Notes under the pieces: generated by a model
What the model was told of the DNA's origin: nothing
The model's input: the letters and a program-made list of their open reading frames with translations, nothing else
Databases searched by the model: none
Shown here: positions 55,625 through 63,904 of the stretch, in pieces
How the letters are laid out: every line of letters starts with the position of its first letter
Position numbering within the stretch: position 1 is the stretch's first letter
Translations under genes and position numbers: made by a program
Assembly: GCF_017873235.1 (NCBI RefSeq)
Contig: NZ_JAGGJZ010000002.1
Location: 186,001 to 250,000, forward strand
Origin: Clostridium moniliforme
Lineage (GTDB): Bacteria; Bacillota; Clostridia; Clostridiales; Clostridiaceae
Direction of reading: 5' to 3'
DNA: 64,000 bases

Positions 55625-57436
55625 ATGAGTAATGATTTAAAAATAATATCAGTAGCACAGATATTTGATAATATTAGATACATAGTGCCAATTTACCAAC
55701 GAAATTATGCTTGGAGTGAAACTCAAATAGTACAATTAATTGAAGATATTGAAAGTTATATTGATGGTTATAATAAAAACTATTTTTTAGGAAATTTAAT
55801 TGTTAATGAAACTGATAATAATGTTTATGAAGTGATTGATGGACAGCAAAGATTAACGACTTTATACATTATTGAGAAGTATTTAGAGATGGTATTTGAT
55901 AAAGAAGCATTACGTTTTGAGGCTCGTGAAAAATCAAATAGCACTCTTTCGTATCTTAGTAACAGTAATAATATTGAATTAATTGAGGAACTATCATCAG
56001 CAGAAATCTTGAATGGTTTTAAAATTATTAAAAACTATTTCAAAAATAAAAATATGGATAAAAGTAGTTTTGTCAAAAAGCTAAAACAAGTATTTATTGT
56101 TCGAATTCAAGTTCCAAAAAATATTGACCTAAACCATTACTTTGAAGTTATGAATACCCGTGGAGAACAATTGGAACTTCATGAAATTGCTAAAGCTAAG
56201 CTATTAGAAGTTCTTGAAAGTGAACAGGATAAAAATATAGGAAATTTGATTTGGGAAAATTGTTCTGATATGAATTCATATGTTCAGATGAATTTTGATA
56301 TTGATGTAAGAAAAAATATTTTTACAGAGAACTGGAGCAGTTTAGATAAATCAATTAAAGATTTTGATTCTATAAAAAGTAAAATCTCAACAGGAAATGA
56401 ATTAACAGATAAAAAATCTTTGATTGAAATATTAAAAGAAAATAAAAGGCTTAATGTATCAACTACACAATCAGAATATGAAAATGAACGTTTTGAATCA
56501 ACTATTTCATTTCCAAACTTTCTACTACAAGTTAATGCTGTTATAAGAAATTTGGGAGAAGAAGATGTAAGTCTTGATGATAAACACTTTCTTGATAATA
56601 TATCTTGGGCATGGTCATCATCTGAAAAAGCAAAAGAGTTTTTATTCCATTTATTGAAGTGTAGAGTATTATTTGATAAATATATTTTAAAACGTGAGTT
56701 TGCTAGAGACTATAAAGAAAGTGGTAAATGGTCACTACAGCGTTTAGAGAAATACCAGGATAACAAGAAAAATAACGATAAACCTAAATATGTTGGTACA
56801 TTGGGAGAGGAGGGTAATGATAATAAGAAGCTACGAACACTTCAATCATGTTTACGTATTACTTATACATCACCCAAAACTATGCATTGGATTTCTGTTG
56901 TTCTATCTAACTTGTTAGATAATGAGAAAGTTGATATTATTGCATTGTTAGAAGGATATTGTAAGAAGAAGGTTTCTGATTCTGATTATAAAAATAGAAG
57001 TGGTTTTGGAATTGAAAGAATTGTATTTTCTTATCTTGATTATTTAATTTATAGAGATGGTTATTCATATGAGGGAAAAGAAATTATATCACCACTTCAA
57101 GATGATTGGCAATTTCAATTTAGAAATTCCATTGAGCATTTCCAACCACAACATCCATTAGAAGGGGAATGTTGGGCTAAAGATGACTTGGACGGATTTG
57201 GTAATTTAGCTTTAATAACGATTTCTGGGAACTCTAAGTTTTCTAATTTGCCACCTGTTGGAAAAATAAATTCATATCCAAGTATAATTAATCAAAGTCT
57301 TAAATTAAAAGTTATGGAAATAGTTACAAGGTTTGATGATGGAAAGTGGACAGAAGAAAAGTCAAGGAGACATAGAGCAGAAATGTTCAACATTTTGGAA
57401 AATGATATGGACAACACTTTAGGTGATTATATGTAA
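55625..57436 (+). CDS. DUF262 plus HNH (DUF1524-like) protein, GmrSD-type
   Basis: A 603-residue protein. The N-terminus has VPIYQRNYAWSE and, near residues 75-83, VIDGQQRLTTL, the DUF262 nucleotide-binding signature. The C-terminal part has IEHFQPQHP near 503 and a following GFGNLALI...GNSKFSN stretch, the pattern of DUF1524 HNH nucleases. The architecture resembles GmrSD/type IV restriction proteins, which cut modified phage DNA. Its start lies 3 bases after the broken first gene. Intact by sequence. Defence function is inferred from the family. Confidence 0.85.
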   Translation: MSNDLKIISVAQIFDNIRYIVPIYQRNYAWSETQIVQLIEDIESYIDGYNKNYFLGNLIVNETDNNVYEVIDGQQRLTTLYIIEKYLEMVFDKEALRFEAREKSNSTLSYLSNSNNIELIEELSSAEILNGFKIIKNYFKNKNMDKSSFVKKLKQVFIVRIQVPKNIDLNHYFEVMNTRGEQLELHEIAKAKLLEVLESEQDKNIGNLIWENCSDMNSYVQMNFDIDVRKNIFTENWSSLDKSIKDFDSIKSKISTGNELTDKKSLIEILKENKRLNVSTTQSEYENERFESTISFPNFLLQVNAVIRNLGEEDVSLDDKHFLDNISWAWSSSEKAKEFLFHLLKCRVLFDKYILKREFARDYKESGKWSLQRLEKYQDNKKNNDKPKYVGTLGEEGNDNKKLRTLQSCLRITYTSPKTMHWISVVLSNLLDNEKVDIIALLEGYCKKKVSDSDYKNRSGFGIERIVFSYLDYLIYRDGYSYEGKEIISPLQDDWQFQFRNSIEHFQPQHPLEGECWAKDDLDGFGNLALITISGNSKFSNLPPVGKINSYPSIINQSLKLKVMEIVTRFDDGKWTEEKSRRHRAEMFNILENDMDNTLGDYM

Positions 57437-57512
57437 CAGATTAAAAAATTTAAGAGACATATTATTACCAAAACTTATGTCAGATGAAATAAGAGTATCT
57501 TTAGATAATTAA
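57435..57512 (+). pseudogene. C-terminal remnant of a type I restriction specificity gene (hsdS)
   Basis: Right at the stop of the DUF262/HNH gene, a 26-codon open stretch in another frame encodes LRDILLPKLMSDEIRV plus ten more residues to a TAA. The segment LRDxLLPKLxSGEI is a well-known conserved C-terminus of HsdS subunits. No start codon or other HsdS sequence is present. It is probably the scar of a type I restriction locus that was replaced by the DUF262 genes. Confidence 0.7.
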
Positions 57513-57538
57513 AGAAATGCTATAGGAGGGGATTTAAG

Positions 57539-57778
57539 ATGAGTAAGTATGATTTATTAAATGAATATTTAAGTAATTGCAGAAAAGAAAAATTAACATT
57601 AACAATAAAGCAAATTGAGGATATATTAGGGTTTAAATTACCAAATACAGCTTATACCAAAAATGCTTGGTGGGGAAATAATGATAATAGACACGTTCAA
57701 GCAAAAAGTTGGTTACAAAGTGGTTATAATACAAAAGACATTAAATTAGGTGAGAGTGTTACATTTATAAAGATATAG
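57539..57778 (+). CDS. Small WW-motif protein (DUF7662-like)
   Basis: A 79-residue protein with the pattern IEDILGFKLPNTAYTKNAWWGN...HVQAKSWLQSGY. I recall this in small hypothetical proteins of restriction and defence neighbourhoods, sometimes as a domain next to nucleases. AGGAGGGG ribosome binding site. It has no signal or membrane segment. Function unknown. It lies between the hsdS remnant and a broken gene. Confidence 0.7.
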   Translation: MSKYDLLNEYLSNCRKEKLTLTIKQIEDILGFKLPNTAYTKNAWWGNNDNRHVQAKSWLQSGYNTKDIKLGESVTFIKI

Positions 57779-57863
57779 AAATTAAAAATTTATATAGAAT
57801 CTTTACTTAGTTATAATTATAAATTTTAATTAATAGTTTTAAGCTTGATTATAAGGAGGATAT

Positions 57864-58273
57864 ATGAGAAGAATATTATTTTGCAATATAGCATGGATGG
57901 AAAAATATAAAGGGGTTACTGATGATGATATTCCTGTTAATGGAGGAAGTTATTTAGATACAACGCAGGATGCACATGAAGCTTATAACTTTGATTCTGT
58001 AAGATTTGATGAAGAAGAGGAAATTAATTACTGTTTAGGCTTTTTTGAAACTAAATCAACTAATGGAAGTTGTAAAAACCAACTTCATATAGAAAAGATT
58101 GATAATAACTTAGGGTGCCAAGAGTTTCAAAGAAAAATGGTCCATCATATGGCTTTGGACAAGCTAATGTTTGGTTTGCAAATGAAAAAAATAATGAGGC
58201 TAAGGATAGATATTTAAAAAAATTAATTGAGCAAATAGATAATTATGATGGAGATAATTATATGTTTATATAA
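57864..58273 (+). pseudogene. Broken gene with internal deletion and frame change
   Basis: The N-terminal part (MRRILFCNIAWMEKYKG ... LGFFETKS...QLHIEKI) is in one frame up to about 58100. From about 58114 the family-like continuation VPRVSKKNGPSYGFGQANVWFA...YLKKLIEQIDNYDGDNY is in the next frame, ending at TAA 58271-58273. From memory the intact family is about twice this long, so a middle segment has been lost. As written, a frame from 57864 stops at 58217 with unrelated residues. ATG with AAGGAGG. The family's function is unknown to me. Confidence 0.7.
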
Positions 58274-58362
58274 ATTTTTTATATTTTGTAGTAGGTTAAG
58301 GATAATTCAAAAGAAATTGATAAACAAATTATATAAAAAATATTTTTGTATAAATTTACATA

Positions 58363-58418
58363 TAAGCACTTTTTTACAATTGTTTAAGGAAAACGATTAT
58401 AAAAAAGTGCTTTTTAAT
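58363..58418 (+). terminator. Terminator at the end of the island
   Basis: AAGCACTTTTTTA pairs with TAAAAAAGTGCTTT over a 22-base loop, followed by T-rich sequence. Confidence 0.8.
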
Positions 58419-58553
58419 ATTTTAAAAATTATTTATATAAAATTTATTAATATGTTAGCTTGTAATTATTTTCAAATTTGTTCTTTAAAATAAATATCCA
58501 TTAAAATATATACTTTTACTTAAGTACTATATGAACAAAATTTGAAATAGTTC

Positions 58554-58582
58554 TTTACAAATATTAAATAGAAAATTATAAT
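58554..58582 (+). promoter_or_regulatory. Promoter of the nucleoside transporter
   Basis: TTTACA (58554-58559) and TATAAT (58577-58582), spacer 17. About 170 bases of AT-rich leader precede the gene, where I see no other clear structure. Confidence 0.65.
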
Positions 58583-58762
58583 AGGTATGTTTGTGCTTAT
58601 GGCGAAAAAAATCGAAAATGATAAAAATATTTTAAATTTTTAAAATATAATCATAAATTAAAATAAAATAATATAAAAAATTTACTGAAATAAAATGTAT
58701 TTATTACATCTTATATAGAACATAATAATGTTAAAATATTGTATTTAAGAAGGAGTAAAAAA

Positions 58763-59944
58763 ATGAAGTATATTATTGGAATTATAGGACTAATTGTTGT
58801 TTTAGCACTTGCCTGGATTGCAAGCAGTGGTAAGAAAAATATAAAAATCAAGCCTATTATCATAATGCTTATTTTGCAATTTGTTTTTGGTTTTGTTTTA
58901 TTAAATACTGGAGTTGGAAATTATTTAGTAGGTGGTATAGCAAATGGTTTTGATTCATTGCTTAAATGTGCTGGGGAAGGAGTAAATTTTGTATTTGGTG
59001 GATTAGTTAATAATAATCAATTTTCATTTTTTATTAGTGTTCTTTTACCAATAATATTTATTTCAGCTTTAATTGGTATTTTACAATATTTAAAAATATT
59101 ACCTTTTGTGGTAAAAGCTATAGGATTAGTTTTAAGTAAAATTAATGGAATGGGTAAGTTAGAATCTTATAATGCAGTAGCATCAGCAATACTTGGTCAA
59201 TCTGAAGTATTTATTTCAGTAAAAAAACAACTTGGATTGTTACCTAAACATAGATTATACACTCTTTGTGCATCAGCTATGTCAACAGTATCTATGTCAA
59301 TTGTTGGTTCTTATATGGTTCTTTTAGAACCTAGATATGTTGTAACAGCACTTGTTTTAAATTTATTTGGTGGATTTATTATAGCATCAATTATAAATCC
59401 TTACACTGTAACAGAAGAAGAAGATATTTTAGTAGTTGACGAAGAAAAGAAGCAAACATTTTTTGAAGTTCTTGGGGAATATATATTAGATGGATTTAAA
59501 GTAGCTGTTATAGTAGCTGCTATGTTAGTTGGTTTTGTAGCAATAATTGCTATGATTAATATGATATTTAAGTGGATATTTGGTATTAGCTTCCAAGAAA
59601 TATTAGGATATGTTTTCTCTCCATTTGCATTTTTAATGGGTGTACCTTTAAATGAATCAATACAAGCTGCAAGTGTAATGGCTACTAAATTAGTATCTAA
59701 TGAGTTTGTTGCTATGAATTTATTAAAAACTGGAAGTATACATTTATCAGCAAGATCAATTGGTATTGTTTCTGTATTCTTAATTTCTTTTGCAAACTTT
59801 TCATCAATTGGAATTATATCAGGAGCAGTAAAGGGGCTTCATGCAGAACAAGGAAATGTAGTTGCGCGTTTTGGATTAAAATTATTATATGGTGCAACAT
59901 TAGTAAGTATATTAACAGCAACTATTGTTGGATTAATTATATAA
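58763..59944 (+). CDS. Concentrative nucleoside transporter (NupC family)
   Basis: A 393-residue membrane protein with about ten hydrophobic segments. CNT family motifs are GQSEVFISVK, the STVSMSIVGSYM segment and MGVPLNESIQAASVMATKL near residue 295. It imports nucleosides with H+ or Na+. ATG 58763 follows AAGAAGGAG; in-frame upstream codons would include that site. A single gene with a strong terminator. The neighbour at 24.6 kb also binds nucleoside-like ligands by family. Confidence 0.9.
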   Translation: MKYIIGIIGLIVVLALAWIASSGKKNIKIKPIIIMLILQFVFGFVLLNTGVGNYLVGGIANGFDSLLKCAGEGVNFVFGGLVNNNQFSFFISVLLPIIFISALIGILQYLKILPFVVKAIGLVLSKINGMGKLESYNAVASAILGQSEVFISVKKQLGLLPKHRLYTLCASAMSTVSMSIVGSYMVLLEPRYVVTALVLNLFGGFIIASIINPYTVTEEEDILVVDEEKKQTFFEVLGEYILDGFKVAVIVAAMLVGFVAIIAMINMIFKWIFGISFQEILGYVFSPFAFLMGVPLNESIQAASVMATKLVSNEFVAMNLLKTGSIHLSARSIGIVSVFLISFANFSSIGIISGAVKGLHAEQGNVVARFGLKLLYGATLVSILTATIVGLII

Positions 59945-59968
59945 AATTAGAATAATACATAATATCAC

Positions 59969-60012
59969 AAAAAATAGCAGTAATATTTCAAAATATTACT
60001 GCTGTTTTTTTA
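59969..60012 (+). terminator. Terminator of the nucleoside transporter
   Basis: AGCAGTAATATTT paired with AAATATTACTGCT and a T run. Confidence 0.92.
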
Positions 60013-60123
60013 TGGAAATATAATTTGGACAAAGTTTTTAATTGTAATATAATTATATTTAGAAATAACACTAATATTTGATTTATATACAAATAAAAGG
60101 GAATAAAGGTGAGGATTATATAT

Positions 60124-60438
60124 ATGGATAAAACAATAGAAAGAATAAGAAAGTTTAGAAATGATAGAGATTGGTCAAAGTTTCATACACCAGAAAACTT
60201 ATCTAAGGCAATAAGTATAGAATCTGGAGAATTATTAGAACATTTTTTGTGGGATGATAATTTTAATAAAGATGAAGTTTGTGATGAATTAGCAGATGTA
60301 ATTATTTATTGTATGCATATGGCAGATTCTTTAGGTGTAAATATAGAGGATATAATAAATAAAAAAATGGATAAGAATGAAAAGAAATATCCAGTTGAAA
60401 AGTGTAAAGGTACAAGTAAAAAATATACTGAGTTATAA
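60124..60438 (+). CDS. MazG-like nucleotide pyrophosphohydrolase
   Basis: A 104-residue single-domain MazG/RS21-C6-type protein. The Mg2+-binding acidic motifs are visible in SIESGELLEHF (ExxE) and DELADVIIYCMH (ExxD). Such enzymes hydrolyse (d)NTPs to monophosphates and pyrophosphate. GTG 60109 is possible, but ATG 60124 is placed better after AAAGGTGAGG. It lies 11 bases from the GIY-YIG/DUF2075 gene and forms a two-gene operon with it. A defence link is my inference. Confidence 0.85.
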   Translation: MDKTIERIRKFRNDRDWSKFHTPENLSKAISIESGELLEHFLWDDNFNKDEVCDELADVIIYCMHMADSLGVNIEDIINKKMDKNEKKYPVEKCKGTSKKYTEL

Positions 60439-60449
60439 AAGAGGCAATT

Positions 60450-62078
60450 ATGGGATTAATAAAAACTTTTGATTATAAGGAAGAATTATTAGATAATATT
60501 AAAAAATATAAATATGGTTTGAATTGGCCAGTTGTATATATTATAAGAAATTCAAAAGAAGCTTACGTTGGAGAGTCTACTAGAGTTTATAATAGAAGTT
60601 TAGAACATTTGAAAAATGATGATAGAGTTAAGTTAAATATAATTGATATTATTGCAGATGAAGATTTTAATAAATCTGTAACTTTAGAATTTGAATCATT
60701 ATTAATTGAATATATGTCAGCTGACGGAAAATATTTATTGCAAAATGGTAATGGAGGACTAAGTAAACATAATTATTATGAGAAGGAGAGATATGTTAAA
60801 AAATTTGATTCTATTTGGAAGGAATTAAAGGAAAAACATATTGTAAAAAGAGGTTTATTTGAAATTAGAAATAGTGATTTATTTAAATATTCTCCTTACA
60901 AATCATTAACAGAGGAGCAATATGAAGTTGTACAAGATATAGTAAAAAGTATAATTAATAATAAAAAAAGTAATCATTTAATTCAAGGAGAACCTGGAAC
61001 TGGAAAGACTATTGTTGCAATTTATCTATTAAAATATCTAATAGAGAAAAAGGAAACAAAAAATTTAAAAATTGGATTAGTAATTCCAATGACATCTTTA
61101 AGATCAACTTTAAAGAAAGTATTTAAAAATATTAAGAATTTAAAAGCAAATATGGTTTTAGGACCTTCAGAAGTTGTTGGTAAAGATTATGATATATTAA
61201 TTGTAGATGAAGCTCATAGATTAAATAGAAGAGTAAATATAACTAATATGAAATCCTTTGATGATTGCAATAAAAAGCTTGGTCTTAGTAAAGAGAGTGA
61301 TCAACTTGATTGGATAAGGCTTTCAACTAAACATATGATTTTATGTTATGATAGAAATCAATCAATAAAACCTTCAGATGTAAGGCCTGAAAAATTTGAA
61401 GAAATAAATTTTGAAAAGCATAAAATTACTTCTCAAATGAGAGTTTTGGCTGGAGAAGATTATATAAACTATATTGAAAATATACTTAATGAAAGGCAAG
61501 AAGAATCTAAAAGGTTTGGAAAATATGAGGTATATATTTTTGACGATTTAGGTGAAATGTATAAAAAAATAGTAGTTAAAGATAGAGAATATGGGCTTTG
61601 CCGTATGATTGCTGGATATAGCTGGGAATGGAAAAGTCAAAAGAATCCTAATGACTATGACATAATAATAGGAAAAGAGAAGTTTAGATGGAATTCTCAA
61701 ACCAAAGATTGGATAAATTCAGATAAATCTTTACAGGAGATTGGATGTATTCATACAACGCAAGGTTATGATATAAATTATGCAGGTGTAATACTTGGAA
61801 ATGAAATAGTTTATAGAAATAACAAAATAGATATTATTAAAGATAATTATTATGATAAAAATGGTAAGCGTACAATAAATGATAAGGATGAATTGAAAAG
61901 ATATATTCTTAATATATATAAGACTCTATTAACTAGAGGAATTAGAGGAACATATATTTATGTTTGTGATGAGGAATTAAAGACATATTTAGAGAATTAT
62001 ATACCTAGATTTAAATCAAAAGTTAAAGTTATGGAAAAAGAGATTGTAGAAGATAATATTATTAAAGTAAGATACTAA
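60450..62078 (+). CDS. GIY-YIG nuclease fused to a DUF2075 helicase-like ATPase
   Basis: A 542-residue fusion. Residues about 25-100 look like a GIY-YIG nuclease: VVYII, then EAYVGESTRVYNRSLEHL with the conserved Arg, and a later Glu in LEFESLLIEYM. Residues 160-540 form a DUF2075/Schlafen-type P-loop ATPase with Walker A GEPGTGKT near 180 and Walker B ILIVDEAHR near 249. CYDRNQS and the C-terminal TRGIRGTYIYV match superfamily 1-like motifs. A weak AGAGG site. Coupled to the MazG-like gene. Likely acts on nucleic acid in phage defence, by inference. Confidence 0.85.
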   Translation: MGLIKTFDYKEELLDNIKKYKYGLNWPVVYIIRNSKEAYVGESTRVYNRSLEHLKNDDRVKLNIIDIIADEDFNKSVTLEFESLLIEYMSADGKYLLQNGNGGLSKHNYYEKERYVKKFDSIWKELKEKHIVKRGLFEIRNSDLFKYSPYKSLTEEQYEVVQDIVKSIINNKKSNHLIQGEPGTGKTIVAIYLLKYLIEKKETKNLKIGLVIPMTSLRSTLKKVFKNIKNLKANMVLGPSEVVGKDYDILIVDEAHRLNRRVNITNMKSFDDCNKKLGLSKESDQLDWIRLSTKHMILCYDRNQSIKPSDVRPEKFEEINFEKHKITSQMRVLAGEDYINYIENILNERQEESKRFGKYEVYIFDDLGEMYKKIVVKDREYGLCRMIAGYSWEWKSQKNPNDYDIIIGKEKFRWNSQTKDWINSDKSLQEIGCIHTTQGYDINYAGVILGNEIVYRNNKIDIIKDNYYDKNGKRTINDKDELKRYILNIYKTLLTRGIRGTYIYVCDEELKTYLENYIPRFKSKVKVMEKEIVEDNIIKVRY

Positions 62079-62083
62079 AATAT

Positions 62084-62118
62084 AAAATAAAGGATGGAAT
62101 TTTTATCCATTTATTTGT
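62084..62118 (+). terminator. Weak terminator of the MazG operon
   Basis: AAATAAAGGATGGA pairs with TCCATTTATTT with a two-base bulge, then TGTT. Weak. Confidence 0.4.
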
Positions 62119-62229
62119 TAAAAACTTTTTTAATAAATTTTTACTATGATAAATAGAATAATTTAATGTAGATAGCAATAAAAAACATTGATATAATATT
62201 TTTTAGAATATGTACAAAGGAGACATTAA

Positions 62230-63204
62230 ATGAAATACTATTTAGCGCCAATGGAAGGAATTACAGGACATATATATAGAAATTATTATAAAAAGTTTTT
62301 TGGTAACATTGATAAATATTTTACACCTTTTATTGTTCCAAATGAAAGTAGAAGTCTTAAAACAAAAGAATTAAGAGATATATTACCAGAAAATAATAAA
62401 GATATTAATATAGTACCTCAAATACTTACAAATGATTCAGAAGGTTTTATTAATACAGCTAGAAAGTTACAACAATTAGGATATAATGAAATTAATTTAA
62501 ATTTAGGTTGTCCATCTGGAACAGTTGTCTCAAAAAATAGGGGGTCAGGATTTTTAGCTAAAAGAGAAGAACTTGATATATTTTTAGAGGAAATATTTAA
62601 AATAGATGATATGAAAATTTCTATAAAAACTAGAATAGGAAAAGATAATCCGGATGAATTTTATGATCTTATAAAAATTTATAATAAATATCCTTTAGAA
62701 GAATTAATAATTCACCCAAGAACAAGACAAGATTTTTATGGCAATAAACCTAATTTAGAAGTATTTAGGGATGCATTATCTTTAAGCAAAAATTCAGTAT
62801 GCTATAATGGAGATATTTTTACTAAAGAAGATAATGATAAGTTAATAAAGAATTTTGAAGAAGTAGATAAAATAATGATTGGCAGGGGAATATTAGCTAA
62901 TCCTGGTTTAATGAATGAAATTAAAGAGGATAAATTTATAGATAAAAAAACATTAAAAGAATTTCACGATGAACTTTTTAATAAATACAGAGAAGTATTT
63001 AATGAAGATAAAAATGCGATTTTTAGAATGAAAGAATTATGGGGATATATGATTTACATATTTTCAAACAATAAAAAGTATGCGAAGAAGATTAAAAAGT
63101 CTAAAAATTTAATTGAGTATAATCAAGCTGTTTCAAGTCTTTTTTTAGAACAAGAAATTATAAAAGGGGCTGGGCTATTTAGTAATATTAAAGAAAATTT
63201 ATAA
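62230..63204 (+). CDS. dus: tRNA-dihydrouridine synthase
   Basis: A 324-residue FMN-dependent Dus enzyme reducing uridine in the tRNA D-loop. APMEGITGHIYR at the N-terminus, the catalytic Cys in NLGCPSGTVVSKNRGSG near residue 96, and the phosphate-binding HPRTRQDFYGNKP near residue 161 are typical. It resembles the short Dus group of clostridia. ATG with AAAGGAGA. Monocistronic. Confidence 0.93.
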   Translation: MKYYLAPMEGITGHIYRNYYKKFFGNIDKYFTPFIVPNESRSLKTKELRDILPENNKDINIVPQILTNDSEGFINTARKLQQLGYNEINLNLGCPSGTVVSKNRGSGFLAKREELDIFLEEIFKIDDMKISIKTRIGKDNPDEFYDLIKIYNKYPLEELIIHPRTRQDFYGNKPNLEVFRDALSLSKNSVCYNGDIFTKEDNDKLIKNFEEVDKIMIGRGILANPGLMNEIKEDKFIDKKTLKEFHDELFNKYREVFNEDKNAIFRMKELWGYMIYIFSNNKKYAKKIKKSKNLIEYNQAVSSLFLEQEIIKGAGLFSNIKENL

Positions 63205-63212
63205 ATAGTTAC

Positions 63213-63252
63213 ATAAAAAAGCTAACATAAACAATTATGTTAGCTTTTTTAT
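63213..63252. terminator. Bidirectional terminator between dus and greA
   Basis: AAAAAAGCTAACATAA paired with TTATGTTAGCTTTTTT, suitable for both convergent genes. Confidence 0.92.
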
Positions 63253-63256
63253 AAAA

Positions 63257-63721
63257 TTATAATATTTCTAAAACTTCAACAGTGTAATTTTCACCAGGTG
63301 CATTAACTTCAACTACATCTCCAACCTTTTTTCCAGATAAAGCTTTTCCTAAATCTGATTCGATACTTATAAGCATATTTTCAGGGTCTAAATCCATTGT
63401 AGTTACAAGAGTTACAATAGCTTCATAATCATCTTCAACAAATTTAATTTTAGCTTTACTATTAATTCCAAGAACTGATTTATCTATAGTATCTTCATCT
63501 ATTACAGTAGCTGTAGAAATCATAGTCATTAAGTATTGTATTCTATTGTCATTTTCTCTATAATTTGCACAAGCTTCTTTATATTCAGCATTTTCTGATC
63601 TATCACCATGGGCAGCTGCAACTAATTTTTCTTTTGCGATTTCTGCTCTTTTTACAGTTAGTCTATATTCTAACTCTTCTCTTAATTTTTTTATGTTTTC
63701 TTCTGTTAATTTATTATTCAT
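63257..63721 (-). CDS. greA: Transcription elongation factor GreA
   Basis: A 154-residue GreA-type factor. The N-terminal coiled coil has the acidic tip in GDRSENAEY, which keeps the Asp and Glu needed for RNA cleavage. The usual Leu of GDLSENAEY is Arg here. The C-terminal FKBP-like domain is complete (SDLGKALSGKKVGDVVEV). It rescues backtracked RNA polymerase. ATG with AGGGAG about 10 bases upstream. Confidence 0.9.
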   Translation of the reverse strand: MNNKLTEENIKKLREELEYRLTVKRAEIAKEKLVAAAHGDRSENAEYKEACANYRENDNRIQYLMTMISTATVIDEDTIDKSVLGINSKAKIKFVEDDYEAIVTLVTTMDLDPENMLISIESDLGKALSGKKVGDVVEVNAPGENYTVEVLEIL

Positions 63722-63904
63722 AAAGCAAAATCTCCCTTAAATATAATATATCAATATATATAAAGTATATATAATAAAATGATAGATGACAACAAAGGGA
63801 AGGGATCAATAAATAAATTTATTATAAAAAATAATAAATTAAGAGTCATGAAAACTTAACTATATATCATATATTAACATGTAATAATTGTTTGAGGTTA
63901 ATAT

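Noticed and set aside
58245..58493. An 82-codon open frame
   Set aside because: It overlaps the end of the broken gene and runs through a clear terminator hairpin. It has no ribosome binding site and only low-complexity hydrophobic and Lys/Ile content.
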